A DNA stretch of 64,000 nucleotides from assembly GCA_002794775.1 (NCBI GenBank), contig NBAY01000009.1, positions 806,001 through 870,000 of the forward strand. The letters run 5' to 3'. Below are positions 33,297 to 45,184 of the stretch, one piece after another; positions within the stretch are counted from its first letter, which is position 1; each line of letters begins with the position of its first letter. Origin of the DNA: Porodaedalea pini. Lineage: Eukaryota > Basidiomycota > Agaricomycetes > Hymenochaetales > Hymenochaetaceae. The position numbers and the translations under genes are program-made. Below the pieces are notes generated by a model. The model saw nothing but the letters and a program-made list of their open reading frames with translations, searched no databases and was not told where the DNA came from.

Positions 33297-35196
33297 ATGG
33301 CGCTCTTCACCGCACCTCTCATCGATTCCGACAACCCTCTCTATTGTCCGGAAGTCTCGGCACAACAGGTGAGTGGAGAGGGCGATGCTCTTATACAGGG
33401 CCTAAAGAAACCGCAGTACATGTCCAGCATCCGACTATTCCAGGCCTCAGTAGCAGACGCCTCAAAGTTTCCGTACTTCCACCGCTTGTGCGATGCTTTT
33501 ATGGACAACAAGTTCCACGACTCTCCGCAATCTCTCCCACTCCAACTCATGGACGAGCAGCCTCCGCCTGTAGAACAAACTCCCGGAGTTGGAAAAGCAA
33601 TAAGCGTCAAGGAGAGGCAAGAAGATGACGACCTCGAACTGGGCTCTGCAAGTGCAAGAAACCTGAAACGAGAATCTGACAGGCTCTCTTCTGATTCATC
33701 AAATACACTGCTCAGAAGGCCGCCAAAGAGAGCTAAGCGATCGTCTAGCCACATTGACATGTCCTTTGTCCTCTCCGACAAAGCTGAACACCTCCGCTTT
33801 TCTGACAAGATGACACAATTGCCAAGTTCGGACGCCAATACCGGTCGAGATTTCGCTTACCTCTTAGCTGAAGAATTCTTCTGGCCAGAAGGAGAACATA
33901 TGCATGCTGTGTCTACTGGCTTTGTCGAATCTCGGTTCGAATCAGGTTTCGGATTCGCGAAGGGTGTTGAAGGTGACACATTCATTGAGCCGGCCTTCTC
34001 CACCAGAATGCACTCTCGACACTCCGCGGGTCAATTCTCTAATACTGACTACTGTACGCGATTAGAGGATCCTCATGGTTTGGGACCGGAAACGCCTAGA
34101 AGCATTTCAGCTTTGCTTAAACGTCTCGAAAAGCTTCTTCCCGGTATACGTCTCCAAGGTCAGTTCGATGCGTCTACAACGACGCATCAGGACATAGTAA
34201 ACATACTAGGAATCAAAGGTAACCATTGCATTCTTCTCGTATCTCATCATTTTTGTATTTTGCACTTGCAGGTCACCTTAATCCTCAGGTCTTGTCTTTA
34301 TTCCGGAATGCGCAAATACAATCCCTGAATCTTACGGAGTCCATGGCTGACGTGGACGGGCTTAATTTGCTCAGAAATGATACACTAAAAGGTTTAACTA
34401 TCTTCTTTTTTTTTCTTTTTCACATCGCTGTTCTCAAGTTGTCTTCATCTAGTATTCAAGAACTCTCCCAGCTTCCTGTCGCTTCGCTCGATAGTTCTCT
34501 CGGATGTCCCACTCTATGACGACGATCTGGCATGTCTGAGCGACCTATCGGGCCTCGAGTCTCTCTTTCTAGATGACACGCAGATTAGTGATGTAGCGTA
34601 AGCCGTGTACCCTTTCATCAACCAACATAGACTAATGAAGTACGTCGCCTACAGAATAATGCACCTCGTTGCTCTTAGACGTACCCTTGCCCATTTGGAA
34701 CTTTCTTGGAACGACCGAATCACGGACGACGTGATACCCACCCTCTGCAACTTTCCAAGCCTCAATTTTCTTTCACTGAAGAGGACAGCAATAACAGTGA
34801 AGGGGCTCCGCAAACTCTCATGTTCTGTGAGAGATAGAGGCAAGAAGATTAGCATCATACTGCCCTCTGAGTGCGAAGAGTACATTTGCAGTGAGCAGAG
34901 CATTTGTCTCGTGCCAATTGATTATTGTGTTCAACGTATACGTTGTACGGTGGCGTATAGATTTGCACAACGAATACGAGATGAAATTAACTTCGCCGCT
35001 GATGCACGATCCCAGTACTTGTAGCACACTCTCCGAATCGGCACTCAAGGAGAACCTAGCAGCGCACGCCGTACGGAACTCTGAGATCACCACGGACGGA
35101 ACAAAGGACGAATTGGAGAAGCGGCTTCGGAAGCTGCTCGAACGGAGGCAAAAGGACATAGTCGTACAGGGGTTCATGCTGCAAGGGTTTGCATGA
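33297..35196 (+). CDS. Leucine-rich-repeat protein with SAP-like C terminus
   Basis: The large first exon starts MALFTAPLIDSDNPLY and carries a Lys/Arg nuclear-signal-like patch (RRPPKRAKRSSS). Later exons encode leucine-rich repeats (VLSLFRNAQIQSLNLTESMA, DDLACLSDLSGLESLFLDDT, LAHLELSWNDRITDDVIPTL, PSLNFLSLKRTAITVKGLRK). The last exon ends with a SAP-like helix-turn-helix (ALKENLAAHAVRNSEITTDG followed by KDELEKRLRKLLERRQKD). Together these suggest a nuclear, possibly nucleic-acid-associated protein. I do not recognise a named orthologue. Introns near 34218, 34391, 34598 and 34890 are inferred from frame changes; the stop is at 35196. Confidence 0.82.
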
Positions 35197-35791
35197 TCGT
35201 ACGCGTTCATCTCGTTGCTCTCTGGATGGAAAGAAAGTGGATGTACACTCACTTCTACGCGATACCCCCACTCTGTAACCATCTAGACGAAGTCTAAAAG
35301 CTTCTAATAAAACTAGGCGAAAAACAAACAAACAAGAATTCTGGCTTCGTTTCAGAGAGCAAAAATGCCCATGGTTGCAGCTTGCAAGTGCCTAAGGTCC
35401 TAAGTGACTTAAGTCCACCTGAGTCGTCTGAAGAGATCTCACCCGCGGTCAGATGAATTCTCATGCTCCCGTTTTGGCCATAAACTGCTTAAATGGTTAT
35501 GTATTCGGACTCTAGCAAACAAGCCACGGGTTCAATTATTTGTTTGGTTGTATTTGTTTCGACACAACACTGACTGATTTGGAAGGTGTTGTTTACTTAA
35601 GCTTAGAAAACTTATTGTTTGTGGTTGTTTTTCTCCCCGAACGAAAGCAATCCACCTCAACTACCTGCACCTCGGATTGCCCCCGTCTGAATCTTTAGTG
35701 CGCAGGCGATAAAGAGAACAATGGATTTATGAAGGTTGTACTATAAAACCGTCCCCCCATCGCGCCTCGTGTTCCAACCGCATTCTTCTCC
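35197..35791. other. Intergenic stretch upstream of forkhead gene
   Basis: About 600 bp with no gene seen. AT-rich in its middle (around 35500-35640), becoming C/T-rich toward the promoter. Confidence 0.5.
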
Positions 35792-35799
35792 TATATAAA
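35792..35799 (+). promoter_or_regulatory. TATA box of the forkhead gene
   Basis: TATATAAA about 300 bp before the ATG at 36091, followed by a pyrimidine-rich leader. Confidence 0.55.
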
Positions 35800-35940
35800 C
35801 CGGCCATATGCGCTCATCCTGTCTCCACTAGTACTTCCCCTCTTCTTCTGGCCTGACTCCCGCGCATCCGCCCGACTTCTCTGAATCTCTTCTCTCATTT
35901 GGGCGGGTCTTCGTTCTCTTTCCCACCATCGGTGTTAGAG

Positions 35941-36020
35941 GTGAGAACACTTGATTGGCAGCATCGCTGCATACAAATTTTCTGTGTTTACTGATGGGAC
36001 CGCTGTTGCGAGCTAGTCAG
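35941..36020 (+). other. Predicted 5' UTR intron of the forkhead gene
   Basis: Donor AGAG|GTGAGA, branch-like ACTGATG and acceptor CTAGTCAG, entirely upstream of the ATG. Confidence 0.55.
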
Positions 36021-36090
36021 ATCGCGCTTCCACTCCCGTAACCGTCTTCCTCTTTCCTCCGAGCTCTTCTTCTGTGGGTCCACGCCTACG

Positions 36091-38319
36091 ATGAGTGACA
36101 CCAGCAGTCCGGTCGACGCGCGCTATCGCCAGCGGAGTGCGGACAGCGTCGCCAACCACCCCGATGCACGCGATAACGATAATATTTCTCTCCTTCTCCG
36201 GCCAGCAGAGTTTGACGACGAACTCCATGATGCGGCAGCCCCAGATGCATCATCTAATGCCCAGGTCGGTCCATCGCGCCAGTCGCGGTCGCACAGCGCT
36301 GCGGGCCCGGCTCGGGGCCCCGCTAAGCGCAGAGAGCTTGTTGAGCTCGCCGGAAACCCGTTTATGCTTGACCCGCACGGCCCGCGCGCGGATGGACAGC
36401 CTCCTTACAGACAAGACATCTACCCTGCATACGACGCCAGCGGCAGGCGCATCGGTCTCGAGCACGTCCGCAACGCTAGTGGCCCGTCGGAGGCCAAGGG
36501 CTACTATCGCAAACACGTGCACGAATACGACAATGCGCGCGGCGCGCCGCTCCCTATTCCCTCGCAGGTGCCTGTCCACAGCAATTTTCCCGAACAGGGT
36601 CCGCTCCCCCCTGTATCCGCTGTGATCGCTGGAATCCCTCCGGACTCGCAGTACGGCGTCGGCTCCTTCTCACACATCCAGAACCGACCGCGCACTCCGC
36701 ACGAGGTGCTTGGACTCCCGCCCGGCGCACCGCTTAACCTCTGGAGCTTGCTTGACCCCGAAACGCCAGACGCGAAACCACAATATAACTATCATGTCCT
36801 TGTGAAGCTCGCCATTCTTGGAAACAAGGGGCAGAAAGCTACACTGCAAGACATACTCAGGGCTATTCGTCTTCGTTTCCCTTATTATGAGAAGTTACAA
36901 AAATCTGAAGCGATAGCATTTGGAGTGCGTCTATTTCTCATTTGCCTTTCCCTTCATTTGTCTGACTCGCTTTTCCTGCTTCGTCCATTTCTTAACTTCC
37001 ATCCACTACAGAACTCCATCCGTCACCTTCTATCCCTTCTTGCGGCTTTCGTGCGTGAGCCTAAGCCTGTCACTGAGCCTGGGAAGGGCGCGTATTGGAA
37101 AGTTGATTTTTCGAAGGGCGAGGGTAACAAGCGCGTACGGAAGCGCAACAAACCTCAGAAGAAGGCGGAGGATGGACAACCTTCCGATAAAAAAGAGAAG
37201 CAGGGCGAGAAGAGCGAGGAGAATAAGCAGAACAGCCGGTCCGGGTCCGATGATTCTCAGCCTTCCGCTTCCGCTTCAACACAGGCGTCTAGCAAGTCTC
37301 CGGCCTCGCAGTCCCCGACTGAGGTACAGCCACAGCCGCCACCAAAGGCGAGAGGCGGAGGTAAAGGTGGAAGAAAGCCTGCGCCGAAGAACCTGATCAC
37401 TACTCCGAATGGCGGTACCGCAGCCATCCCGACATCATCTGCTGGGGCATCCCAAGACGACTTCTACACGCGTCTCGATCCTGCGTTGATGAACAACTCT
37501 GCAGCCGGTCCAGCCTCACAGCCTCTCGCGGCACCCGAGCCATATCTGCAGCTGCATCCTAGCAACGTTGGCGCGCACCGTGAGCGCATTGCGCGCGGCG
37601 CGACACGTAGTACACCGTACCCCTCGACTCTTGTCATGCCGAGGAGCACATCCGTGTCTGGCTCAGGGTCTGGCTCGTCCGAGCATGACCATCAATACTC
37701 GTCTACCTCGCCCGTGGATATGCCTTATAGAAATGGACACCACTCGAGCGTCTCGCCGATCAGTGGGGATACGCCGCCGCCTCGTGAATATCAGCATAAT
37801 CAGCAAGGCTTCTCTGGACCCAGTGCTTATCACGGCTACGATCACGGTGCCCAGCATGCTCCTGCATACACACAGCACCAGTTGCATAATGGACACTATG
37901 GCAGTGTGTCACCTCGAGATTCTCCGATGTCGGATCAGCCAAGGCTGTCTCCTTACTCTAATCAAAGCGTGCACACTGCGTCCGGTCCGTCTCAATACTC
38001 CAACCAATACGCGCATACTCCTGCGTCTTTCGACGTGTCATCTTCCCAGGCTACGAACTATGGCCTTCCACCTCTAACTAGCCCTTCAAGCGCGGGGTCT
38101 ATGTCCGGTCCCAGCTCCGCGATGTCGTATAACAGCTCATATGGCTTCGCTCCGTATGCAGAGCGAAGGCCATCAGCCGAGATGGATGCAATGTTTCCTA
38201 CGATGCATAGGCCGCGCGTTGAGCGCCGTCACGATGACGGGACGTACGTAGATTCCGCGCTATGGAAGTCACCACTATCCGTTCGCAATCCCTCCGACCT
38301 GCCCAGAGCGCGTCACTGA
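36091..38319 (+). CDS. Forkhead (winged-helix) transcription factor
   Basis: Nuclear DNA-binding protein. The forkhead domain starts YNYHVLVKLAILGNKGQKAT, continues LQDILRAIRLRFPYYEKL and, after intron 36925-37011, GNSIRHLLSLLAAFVREPKP, then GKGAYWKVDFSKGEG and a basic nuclear-signal-like KRVRKRNKPQKK. The intron (GTGCGT...CACTACAG, 87 nt) is a multiple of three with no stop, so naive translation reads through and inserts 29 residues into the domain. The recognition helix keeps Asn, Arg and His, but the common RHN is RHL. Flanks are long, disordered and rich in Pro/Ser/Gln/Tyr; the C-terminal half has YSNQ/HTP-like repeats. Targets unknown. The start at 36091 is the first ATG after the leader intron. 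Confidence 0.92.
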   Translation: MSDTSSPVDARYRQRSADSVANHPDARDNDNISLLLRPAEFDDELHDAAAPDASSNAQVGPSRQSRSHSAAGPARGPAKRRELVELAGNPFMLDPHGPRADGQPPYRQDIYPAYDASGRRIGLEHVRNASGPSEAKGYYRKHVHEYDNARGAPLPIPSQVPVHSNFPEQGPLPPVSAVIAGIPPDSQYGVGSFSHIQNRPRTPHEVLGLPPGAPLNLWSLLDPETPDAKPQYNYHVLVKLAILGNKGQKATLQDILRAIRLRFPYYEKLQKSEAIAFGVRLFLICLSLHLSDSLFLLRPFLNFHPLQNSIRHLLSLLAAFVREPKPVTEPGKGAYWKVDFSKGEGNKRVRKRNKPQKKAEDGQPSDKKEKQGEKSEENKQNSRSGSDDSQPSASASTQASSKSPASQSPTEVQPQPPPKARGGGKGGRKPAPKNLITTPNGGTAAIPTSSAGASQDDFYTRLDPALMNNSAAGPASQPLAAPEPYLQLHPSNVGAHRERIARGATRSTPYPSTLVMPRSTSVSGSGSGSSEHDHQYSSTSPVDMPYRNGHHSSVSPISGDTPPPREYQHNQQGFSGPSAYHGYDHGAQHAPAYTQHQLHNGHYGSVSPRDSPMSDQPRLSPYSNQSVHTASGPSQYSNQYAHTPASFDVSSSQATNYGLPPLTSPSSAGSMSGPSSAMSYNSSYGFAPYAERRPSAEMDAMFPTMHRPRVERRHDDGTYVDSALWKSPLSVRNPSDLPRARH

Positions 38320-39441
38320 ATTCGACCTCACCTCCAACATCCGTAATGTTCAGTGCACTCGGCGCTTGACCTTCTAAATCATGCCGAATGCTCATGCACT
38401 TCCTTTTCTCATCCTCCTCCTTTCTTTCTTTGTATATGTGCGACTTTTTCTGGGTTACCGCATCCATTGTTCTTCTTCGAGACTGCCTTCGCTCGTACTA
38501 TTCATCTCGTCAACTTGCATTTTTTTCGTCAACCCATTTTCCCTTTCACTTCTTTGTTCAACTGTCCCAGTTCTGCATCGTCTAGATGGCCGACATGTTT
38601 CTTCCCTGATCGTATTCCTTTTTGTTTTCCAACCTTCCTTGGATAATTTCTATGCGAACCAAGCGTTCTGTTGTGCTCCACCCTATCCTCCCTATACAAA
38701 AGTCACCCTGTCGTATTGCTTTCCTGCTCCTGTCATTGGTACTGTGTCGAGGGAGCCTTTTCTGGACACAGTACTGATATATCCGCATCGCTATCTCGTT
38801 TTGCCAATTGCTATCGTCGTTGTCGCCTTTCATCATCATCATCATCATCATCATCATTTTGTGTCATGTTCAATCAAATTTACCCTCATATGAAATGTTA
38901 ATTCCTCCGTCTCTCGTATTTCATACCTTCTGGCCCGGTCTGCTTGCCGCCACCATTGAAACCGCAACGCTGCTGTTGTTACGCACATCTCCGAACCGAT
39001 TGATATACCTGTAGCTGTAATTGACTGTCAATGTGTAGTTCAGATTTGGGCCAGGTGTTATTATTATTTGTTCAGTTGATGGACAATCGAATCGTATTGC
39101 GAGGCTACATGTGGTGCGAGAACATGAAATTATGCTACTTGAGCCTTGACGAAGGACATGCTGTCAGTGTACATGGAAGCCACAGTCGTTGAGACAGGAA
39201 CACGAAATACTGAGGATAAGAATGTCGACGTGAATGAGGCATTGGTCCGTGCAGTGCAATCGGTGCATTGTCGTAGAGTATCAAAGCAGTCTGGAGGATG
39301 GTCATTTCGATGGCATGAGCAGTCTGAGTCTGATGAAGGGCGGTGTATACGCATGACTAGCGAGAGCAAAAAAATCGGAGGCGATGTTGAGACAGTAAGT
39401 GATATTCGAGAGCATAGGGAGTTGAGGCTGAGAAGAAGGGG
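38320..39441. other. Convergent 3' flank with CAT microsatellite
   Basis: A T/C-rich 3' flank of the forkhead gene faces the ECM11-like gene. A perfect (CAT)9 tract occupies 38831-38857. Open frames here are low-complexity or His-run artefacts and are not supported. Confidence 0.6.
38831..38857 (+). repeat. (CAT)9 microsatellite
   Basis: Nine uninterrupted CAT units in the non-coding flank. Confidence 0.95.
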
Positions 39442-41248
39442 CTATGTTGTGCCGCGACCACCTCCGCCCAGGACCATTCCAGAATCCTTGACGAGTTTCT
39501 CCTGCATGTTCTTGAGCATCGACTGGCGTTCACCGAGGACGACTTTGTGCTGTGTAACTTTCTCGTGCAAGGATGCATAAAGCGCTAGCTTCGTGCTGTT
39601 GGGAAGAGCAAAATATCGAGTCAGCACAAACTTTTAGCATAGGTACGGGATTTGAGGCGCACGTCATGTGGTCCTTGGCCTAGGAAGACCATATTAGCAG
39701 GAAAACCTGGCAAGAGAGGAAGAAGCTCACAAAGTCAAGGAGCTTGCCGAACTTTCCTGACATTTCTACAAATTTAAGCTCATTAGAAGCGAGGAGAAAG
39801 GTGAAGGTTGTCGCTTAAAACCAACCATTTGCACCGGCCTGCCACTCCTCGATCGAGCAACCCGTCCAGCGCTTCTTTGCAGCTTCGTACTGCTCGACGT
39901 GCTCGCTGACGTATTGCTCTAAATCAATCTCAAGGAGACGACAGAGAGCTTGGTTGTCCTCGCCGAGCGGCGCAGGAGGCGTGAGCTGCGGTGGGTTCTG
40001 GGCATGGCTTTCCAAACGCGAGTGGGCCGATTGAGATTGATGAGAATGAACATTGTAACTATTAGTCTGAGCAGCGGACTGGTATCTCTGCACTGGGGTA
40101 GAGCTTCTGGAGGGACGAGTACGACGTTGCTCGCATGTTATGTCTGTATGCGGCTCGTCGATGATCTGCATAAGTCAGCTTCACTTGTTGCGTAAAGTTG
40201 AGTATACACAAACCTCTTTCGAATGTGTATCAATCTTAGTACGCTTGCCTTCCCGGCCATATGCAGATTCTTCTTCTTCAGTGTCGTGTTGGCCGATACG
40301 CTTAGTCGTGCGCCGAAGGAGACGCTGATCATGCCTATGCAAGACATCTTCATCTGCTTGACCGTCGCATTCGTCCAAGATAACAGGGACCTGATAGTCA
40401 TAGGTTCGCTCTTCGGAGAAGCGCCTTTGAGCAGGAGTGGGAGGAGACAGAGAGTCATGTGTATGCGTCGGTTCTGTTGGTCCATCGGAGTTCGTTCTCA
40501 TCGGAAAGACTTCACGCCTCGCTGGCTCCAGAGGCTCATGGAACAAGCGCGAAGCAGAGGGAGAGAATGCATTCATAAGAGTGTGACCCGATGCAGCGAA
40601 GGAGTTGCCACTTGTGGAAACCGGGATACGGCTGTACCTCTGGCTGTCGTTGGGTGTATGCGTAGCAGAAAGGTCTAACGTGCGTGTAGTTTGTTTTTGA
40701 CGTGAGGTTGGGGACATGGGCTGACTATCTGCGAGAAGAGTAGCATTTGATGAACTGAACAGGAATGATGAAGGAGGACCAGAGCTTTGTGGGCGGCGAG
40801 ATGGAGACATCGGAAGGGTTTTCGGGGAACGAGCATAAGATTTCGGGTCATTTTCTTTAAGCCTTTCAACAGTGGCGTTTCTGTGTTTCTTGTTCTGGTT
40901 GGGCGTCGCAGTGTGATCGCCGGCCTTCTTGGTTTTCGGACGAGCAAGAGCACCAATGTTCAAGGGCTTGTCAATGCCTGCAGCGGCCAAAATGGCGTTA
41001 GAAATTTGGCTGTCATGGGAAGTAGTCACGTCCATTTCGTCCTTGTTAATCTGAATGCTGTCGCGCGCCGTTCTGCGTCCCGGGCGCGGCGAGTTTGACG
41101 CGTCTTTGAGCGCTGGCGCTGAACTCGTGTTATGTCTATCAGGTGCTGCTGGGGTACCAGAGGTCATTGTGGCCTCACTGCCGTCGGTATCATCCATCTG
41201 GTTGGAGGCTGGTCTGCCGTTGGCGATGAATCTCTGACGCGCGCTCAT
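39442..41248 (-). CDS. ECM11: ECM11-domain protein
   Basis: The long first exon (41248 to about 40205) is disordered and Ser/Thr/Pro-rich with several SP/TP sites (SPRPGRRTARDS, LPMSPSRRPQS, DSLSPPTPAQRRFS), ending in a basic KRTKIDTHSK. Shorter exons follow (LCRLLEIDLEQYVSEHVEQY), then the conserved C-terminal helix GKFGKLLDFAKDHM, KLALYASLHEKVTQHKVVLG and MLKNMQEKLVKDSGMVLG. This C-terminal region fits the fungal ECM11 domain. In Saccharomyces, Ecm11 is a SUMOylated synaptonemal-complex central element protein needed in meiosis, so a meiotic chromosome role is plausible here. Only the C terminus supports the assignment. Stop at 39442. Confidence 0.78.
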
Positions 41249-41544
41249 CGTTGTCGGCGTCGAGGACGCGTCTGAGCTGAGAAAGAAGCCGCAAATATAA
41301 GATCACTTCTACGATCACGTGGTAGTAACGCGTGGAAAGTTGAACTTGATCGAAGACGCGCCTTACTCGCCTTAGTCGGCGACTCGAAGCGCTCTCTCGT
41401 TTCCCTCCTCCCCCTCCCTCTCCCAATACCCATCTGCGATCTTGGTCTGACGACTATTCACGATATTCACGAGGTGTCCAAAAATTATATAAAAACAGAA
41501 AAGGGCAGCGCTCTAGCGTTCTCCAGCGACACCGCACTCTTCAT
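41249..41544. promoter_or_regulatory. Divergent promoter region, ECM11-like and membrane-protein genes
   Basis: Start codons are 417 bp apart. A TATA-like ATTATATAAAAA lies near 41484-41495 on the + strand, about 50 bp before the leader intron of the + gene. Confidence 0.5.
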
Positions 41545-41603
41545 GTGCGTACGGCCGCTCGATTACCATCATTAAACTACATATGCTAATGATCTCCTCT
41601 CAG
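41545..41603 (+). other. Predicted 5' UTR intron
   Basis: GTGCGT donor, GCTAATG branch-like site and CTCTCAG acceptor, upstream of the ATG at 41666. Confidence 0.6.
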
Positions 41604-41665
41604 CCAACAACCCCACGCTCTCTACTAACGATTTCTTCTTCCTAGCATAGACAATCCCCCCAAGT

Positions 41666-44607
41666 ATGGCGACTCAAGCTCTGCCAAGTTACTTGACCGC
41701 GTCGACGTTCACCACTGTCATCGGCGGCGTCACTCAAACTCAGGTCGAAACTGTTGTTGTCTCTTCACTGCTACCAACACAACAATTGCCGACGTATCTT
41801 TCTGCGTCCACTTTTACGGCTACGGTGGATGGAGTGGAAACCACAGGAACGACACTTGTCGAAGTCCCGTTGACATACATTGGCCCGAGCGTGAGTAGCC
41901 TGGATTTCGGAACTTCTACAGGCCTACAAGGTACTTATTAACTCGAGACTATATAGATACCTCTTGGAACTAACGGGGTTTGGACCTTCATAGGCTCGAC
42001 TACGCCTGCCTCCATCACTTCCACCCAGTCTTCCTCTCCTACTGCGATACCTTCCAGCTCCACAGAATCATCTGCTACCTCCTCTTCGACTTCGTCAAGC
42101 TCCACCGTTTCTTCTTCCCCTGCTTCGTCTGCCTTGACATCATCAAGCTCGAGCTTATCCTCAAGCGCATCTTCCGTGACATCGACTGAGCCAAATTCCT
42201 CATCCTCTATTTCTTCAACGTCGCCCGCGAGCTCCTCTTCTGCTGCACCAGGTGCAATAGGCTCAAAAGGCCTTTCTGCCGGCCAGTTGACTGGCATCAT
42301 TATCGCTGCTATTGTTGCGGCGATTGTGATTGCCCTACTAGCCATTCTTTGCTTTTACCGCCGCCGCCGCCGTCGGGGTGCATACGAGCATCCAAATATG
42401 AGCGACTTCGTAATCATTGACTCGGAAGGACAAACGCGCTTCGCTGGCGAAGGCAGCCCTCGTCCGACAGGGGAAGAAGAAGATTCGTTCTTGAGGAGAA
42501 ATGGCGAAGCGGCCGATGAAATGCGAGAAATTGGTCCAACTGCTCGCTTGGTCAATAATCCTAGTCCTACCGCTACAGAAATGACTACCGGCACAACCGT
42601 TCCACCTGAGGGTATTATTCCTTCTGCCTTAAAGACACCTACTGGCTCGCCATCGCCTCCTCTCGGCCCGAAACTTCCGAGCCCATTCTTCCATGCCTCA
42701 GCGTCGTCGTTGTTTTTCAACCCATCCCGCGGACCCGACCAATCTCTGGTTGGAGCAGCTGTTGGTGCAGCAAAACGAGACAGTGCCAGTACGCGCGCTT
42801 CGTCCACATCTGTATCACCTGTTAGTCCCTCCAATGGAAATGCGGGAAATATTATTCCGCCGCGTCAGTTGATGCAGATGGACGACCAATGGCGCCAAGA
42901 ATCAAACGGAGGTGGGTTCGGCATCGTGGGACTTCGTCATAGACCATCAGAGCTCGGCGAGCGTATGCAGACGGGCACGCCGCTTCGTCCACCGCCGGCC
43001 TTTGGCATAGACACCAGTTCGTCGAGGCAAGACCTCAGCTCGACGCGCACGGCGGGTTCACACCCAGAGTCTCCTGGAAGCGACGATGATGAGCGGGCGA
43101 CACTTCTGATGGCGCACCGGTTCAACATGAACGAGGGTGGACCCACTGTCCTTGTGCAAGCAGACAATGAAACATCCAGCCCGTCCAGTTGGCAATCGAG
43201 TCTCGGACTCGGCTTGCATGGCCTCGCACGCCTTAGCAGGTTAAGCTGGTTCCAGCGGATGGACGCGAATCGCACGCACTCTCCCGGAAGCGCTATGCCG
43301 ACGACACGGTCTGGCTCCCCAATGCACCAACTGCGCTCGGCTGGCACGCGTTCGAGCTTGGTTGTTCCCCGTCCCGTGTCAAACCTAACGACATCGAGTA
43401 CGGGAGATACAGTGTATTATGACGCGCCTTCCGGTCCATCGACGATGTCGACACGCTCAGGTCATGGTCATGGTCGCAATCTGTCTCAGCGGCCTACATC
43501 TATGCCACCTCTACCTCCTCGCGCCGTGGTTACGCCTGTAGGTGTGGCAGCTAATAGTGCACCGCAGACGCCGATACCCAGGTTTGACAATGGAAGTGAC
43601 AGTGGAAGCAGCTTTAATCAGCCTGCTCTGCTATTGCTAGATCCCTCCTCCGCACCGGGAAGCCCACGCTTTTCCACCCCTCCTCCGGTACCTATGCAAC
43701 CCCAAAACGTTGAGGCACACACTGAGCCTCTCGATATCCTTGACACGCCTGTTCCTGCGCGTGCAGCCGTTTCGCCATTCTCGACAACATCGACGCGTAG
43801 TGGTCCTGCGGTTCCGCCAGGCTTGGAGCATCTCGCGAACATACGTTCTTGGCGTGACTCAAGCTCAGACATGCCATCATCTGCCACATTTGGTTCGCAC
43901 AGCGATCACGGCGTGAATGTGGATGTTGTCGGCGGAGGAGGCGACGTACTGGAAGAGGCACCTCCGCTGCCGAGAGCGAATTGGACGCAGCTGCGCGCGG
44001 TCACGGTTGCGGGCACCATAGAGTCAAACAGAACTCGGAGGACACTCGGGCAGGTAAGAACAACCAATCAACGTGATTCTTCAGCGGCAGGCTCACTAGC
44101 TTCGTTTTCGATGTTTTACAGCTCGACGTAGAAGATCCGCATGACGACGTGCGTAGCACCGCGGGTTCCCTGCATTCAATCCCAGACCGCCTCAGCCCAC
44201 TTTCACCTATGGGTTCAGGCTCAAATTCTCGCGCGCCCTCCCGACAGTACAACTCCTCGTCCTTAGGCTCGAACTCGAACTCGTCGCGTTTCTCACGCGG
44301 GCCATCTCCACTCGGCGGCAACGGCAACGGGAACGGCACATCTGGGTCATCAGGCTCGCAGCTCGGCCATTCCAATTCGATCACTTCGGATGGACGGCGT
44401 CGTCCGAGGCGCGAGCCTGGCGAGCCGCCAGTGATATCACCAGCGAACTCGTCGCATTTCCATCGCGCGAGGCTGAGTGCGATTGGCGGACACCGTACTC
44501 CTATCACCACGCCTCAGCGCAGTCCTGCGGCCGATGCGGCGTTTCTGCAGGGCGCCACGAGCGCAATGAACGAGGGCACTGGTGAGCTCGTTGGCCGTAC
44601 GACATAA
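41666..44607 (+). CDS. Ser/Thr-rich single-pass membrane protein (sensor-like)
   Basis: The N terminus has no classical signal peptide but contains two copies of a motif of about 30 residues (LPSYLTASTFTTVIGGVTQT and LPTYLSASTFTATVDGVETT). A long Ser/Thr-rich stretch follows, then one membrane segment (GQLTGIIIAAIVAAIVIALL, about residues 190-215) with an Arg-rich stop-transfer (YRRRRRR), and a cytosolic tail of roughly 700 residues rich in Ser/Pro. This layout resembles Mid2/Wsc/Skg6-type fungal surface proteins with O-mannosylated ectodomains, which sense wall stress or polarity, but no WSC domain is present. Introns: one near 41891-41957 (GTGAGT...ATATAG) and one near 44053-44120 (GTAAGA...TTTACAG, joining LGQ to LDVEDPHDD). 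Stop at 44607. Confidence 0.82.
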
Positions 44608-45184
44608 CATTCCGCGTGTTGGTGCCACATATCGAGAGTTTGTCTCCAGTTCATCTTCGTCCTGATGTTTTGATTCGGACAATGTTGTGCAAAGCTGTCA
44701 TATGCTATCCTTGCCTTTTTCTTGCAAGCGTCGGATTCATTTCGGACACGTAGAGAATCACTCCTCAGTGGATTTTGACTTCGCTTCATGTAATTTTTTT
44801 GCAATTGACATCTCATCCTACCTTCATGTATGAATTTCATGACACGCCTAATACACATAATTCACTCGCATCACACAGCATTTATTTTCAACCACCTTTC
44901 ATCCAACACACCGACACAGAGTATAAACACAACAAGCAGACAGAGCAGGGCAGGAGGCAACATCAAGGCCATGAAGATCGCATCCGAACTCCCTAAGGGT
45001 CGAAAGAGGCAGCAATTAGTAAACATGAGATACACGCAGATCAACAGCTACAATACTCACACGCCAATGAAACCCGTCCCAGCCTCCGATAGCCAACAAG
45101 AGTACAACGCCTCCACCGTATCCTCCACAACAGCATCTCTCCTCGATAGTTATAGTTATGTTTGTTCGAGCCGTAACTCGATGA

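Noticed and set aside
38808..38893. Poly-His / poly-Ile / poly-Met open frames
   Set aside because: These are translations of the (CAT)9 microsatellite in three frames.
41938..42345. 135-codon acidic minus-strand frame
   Set aside because: Antisense of the Ser/Thr-rich stem of the membrane protein; composition is explained by the sense codons.
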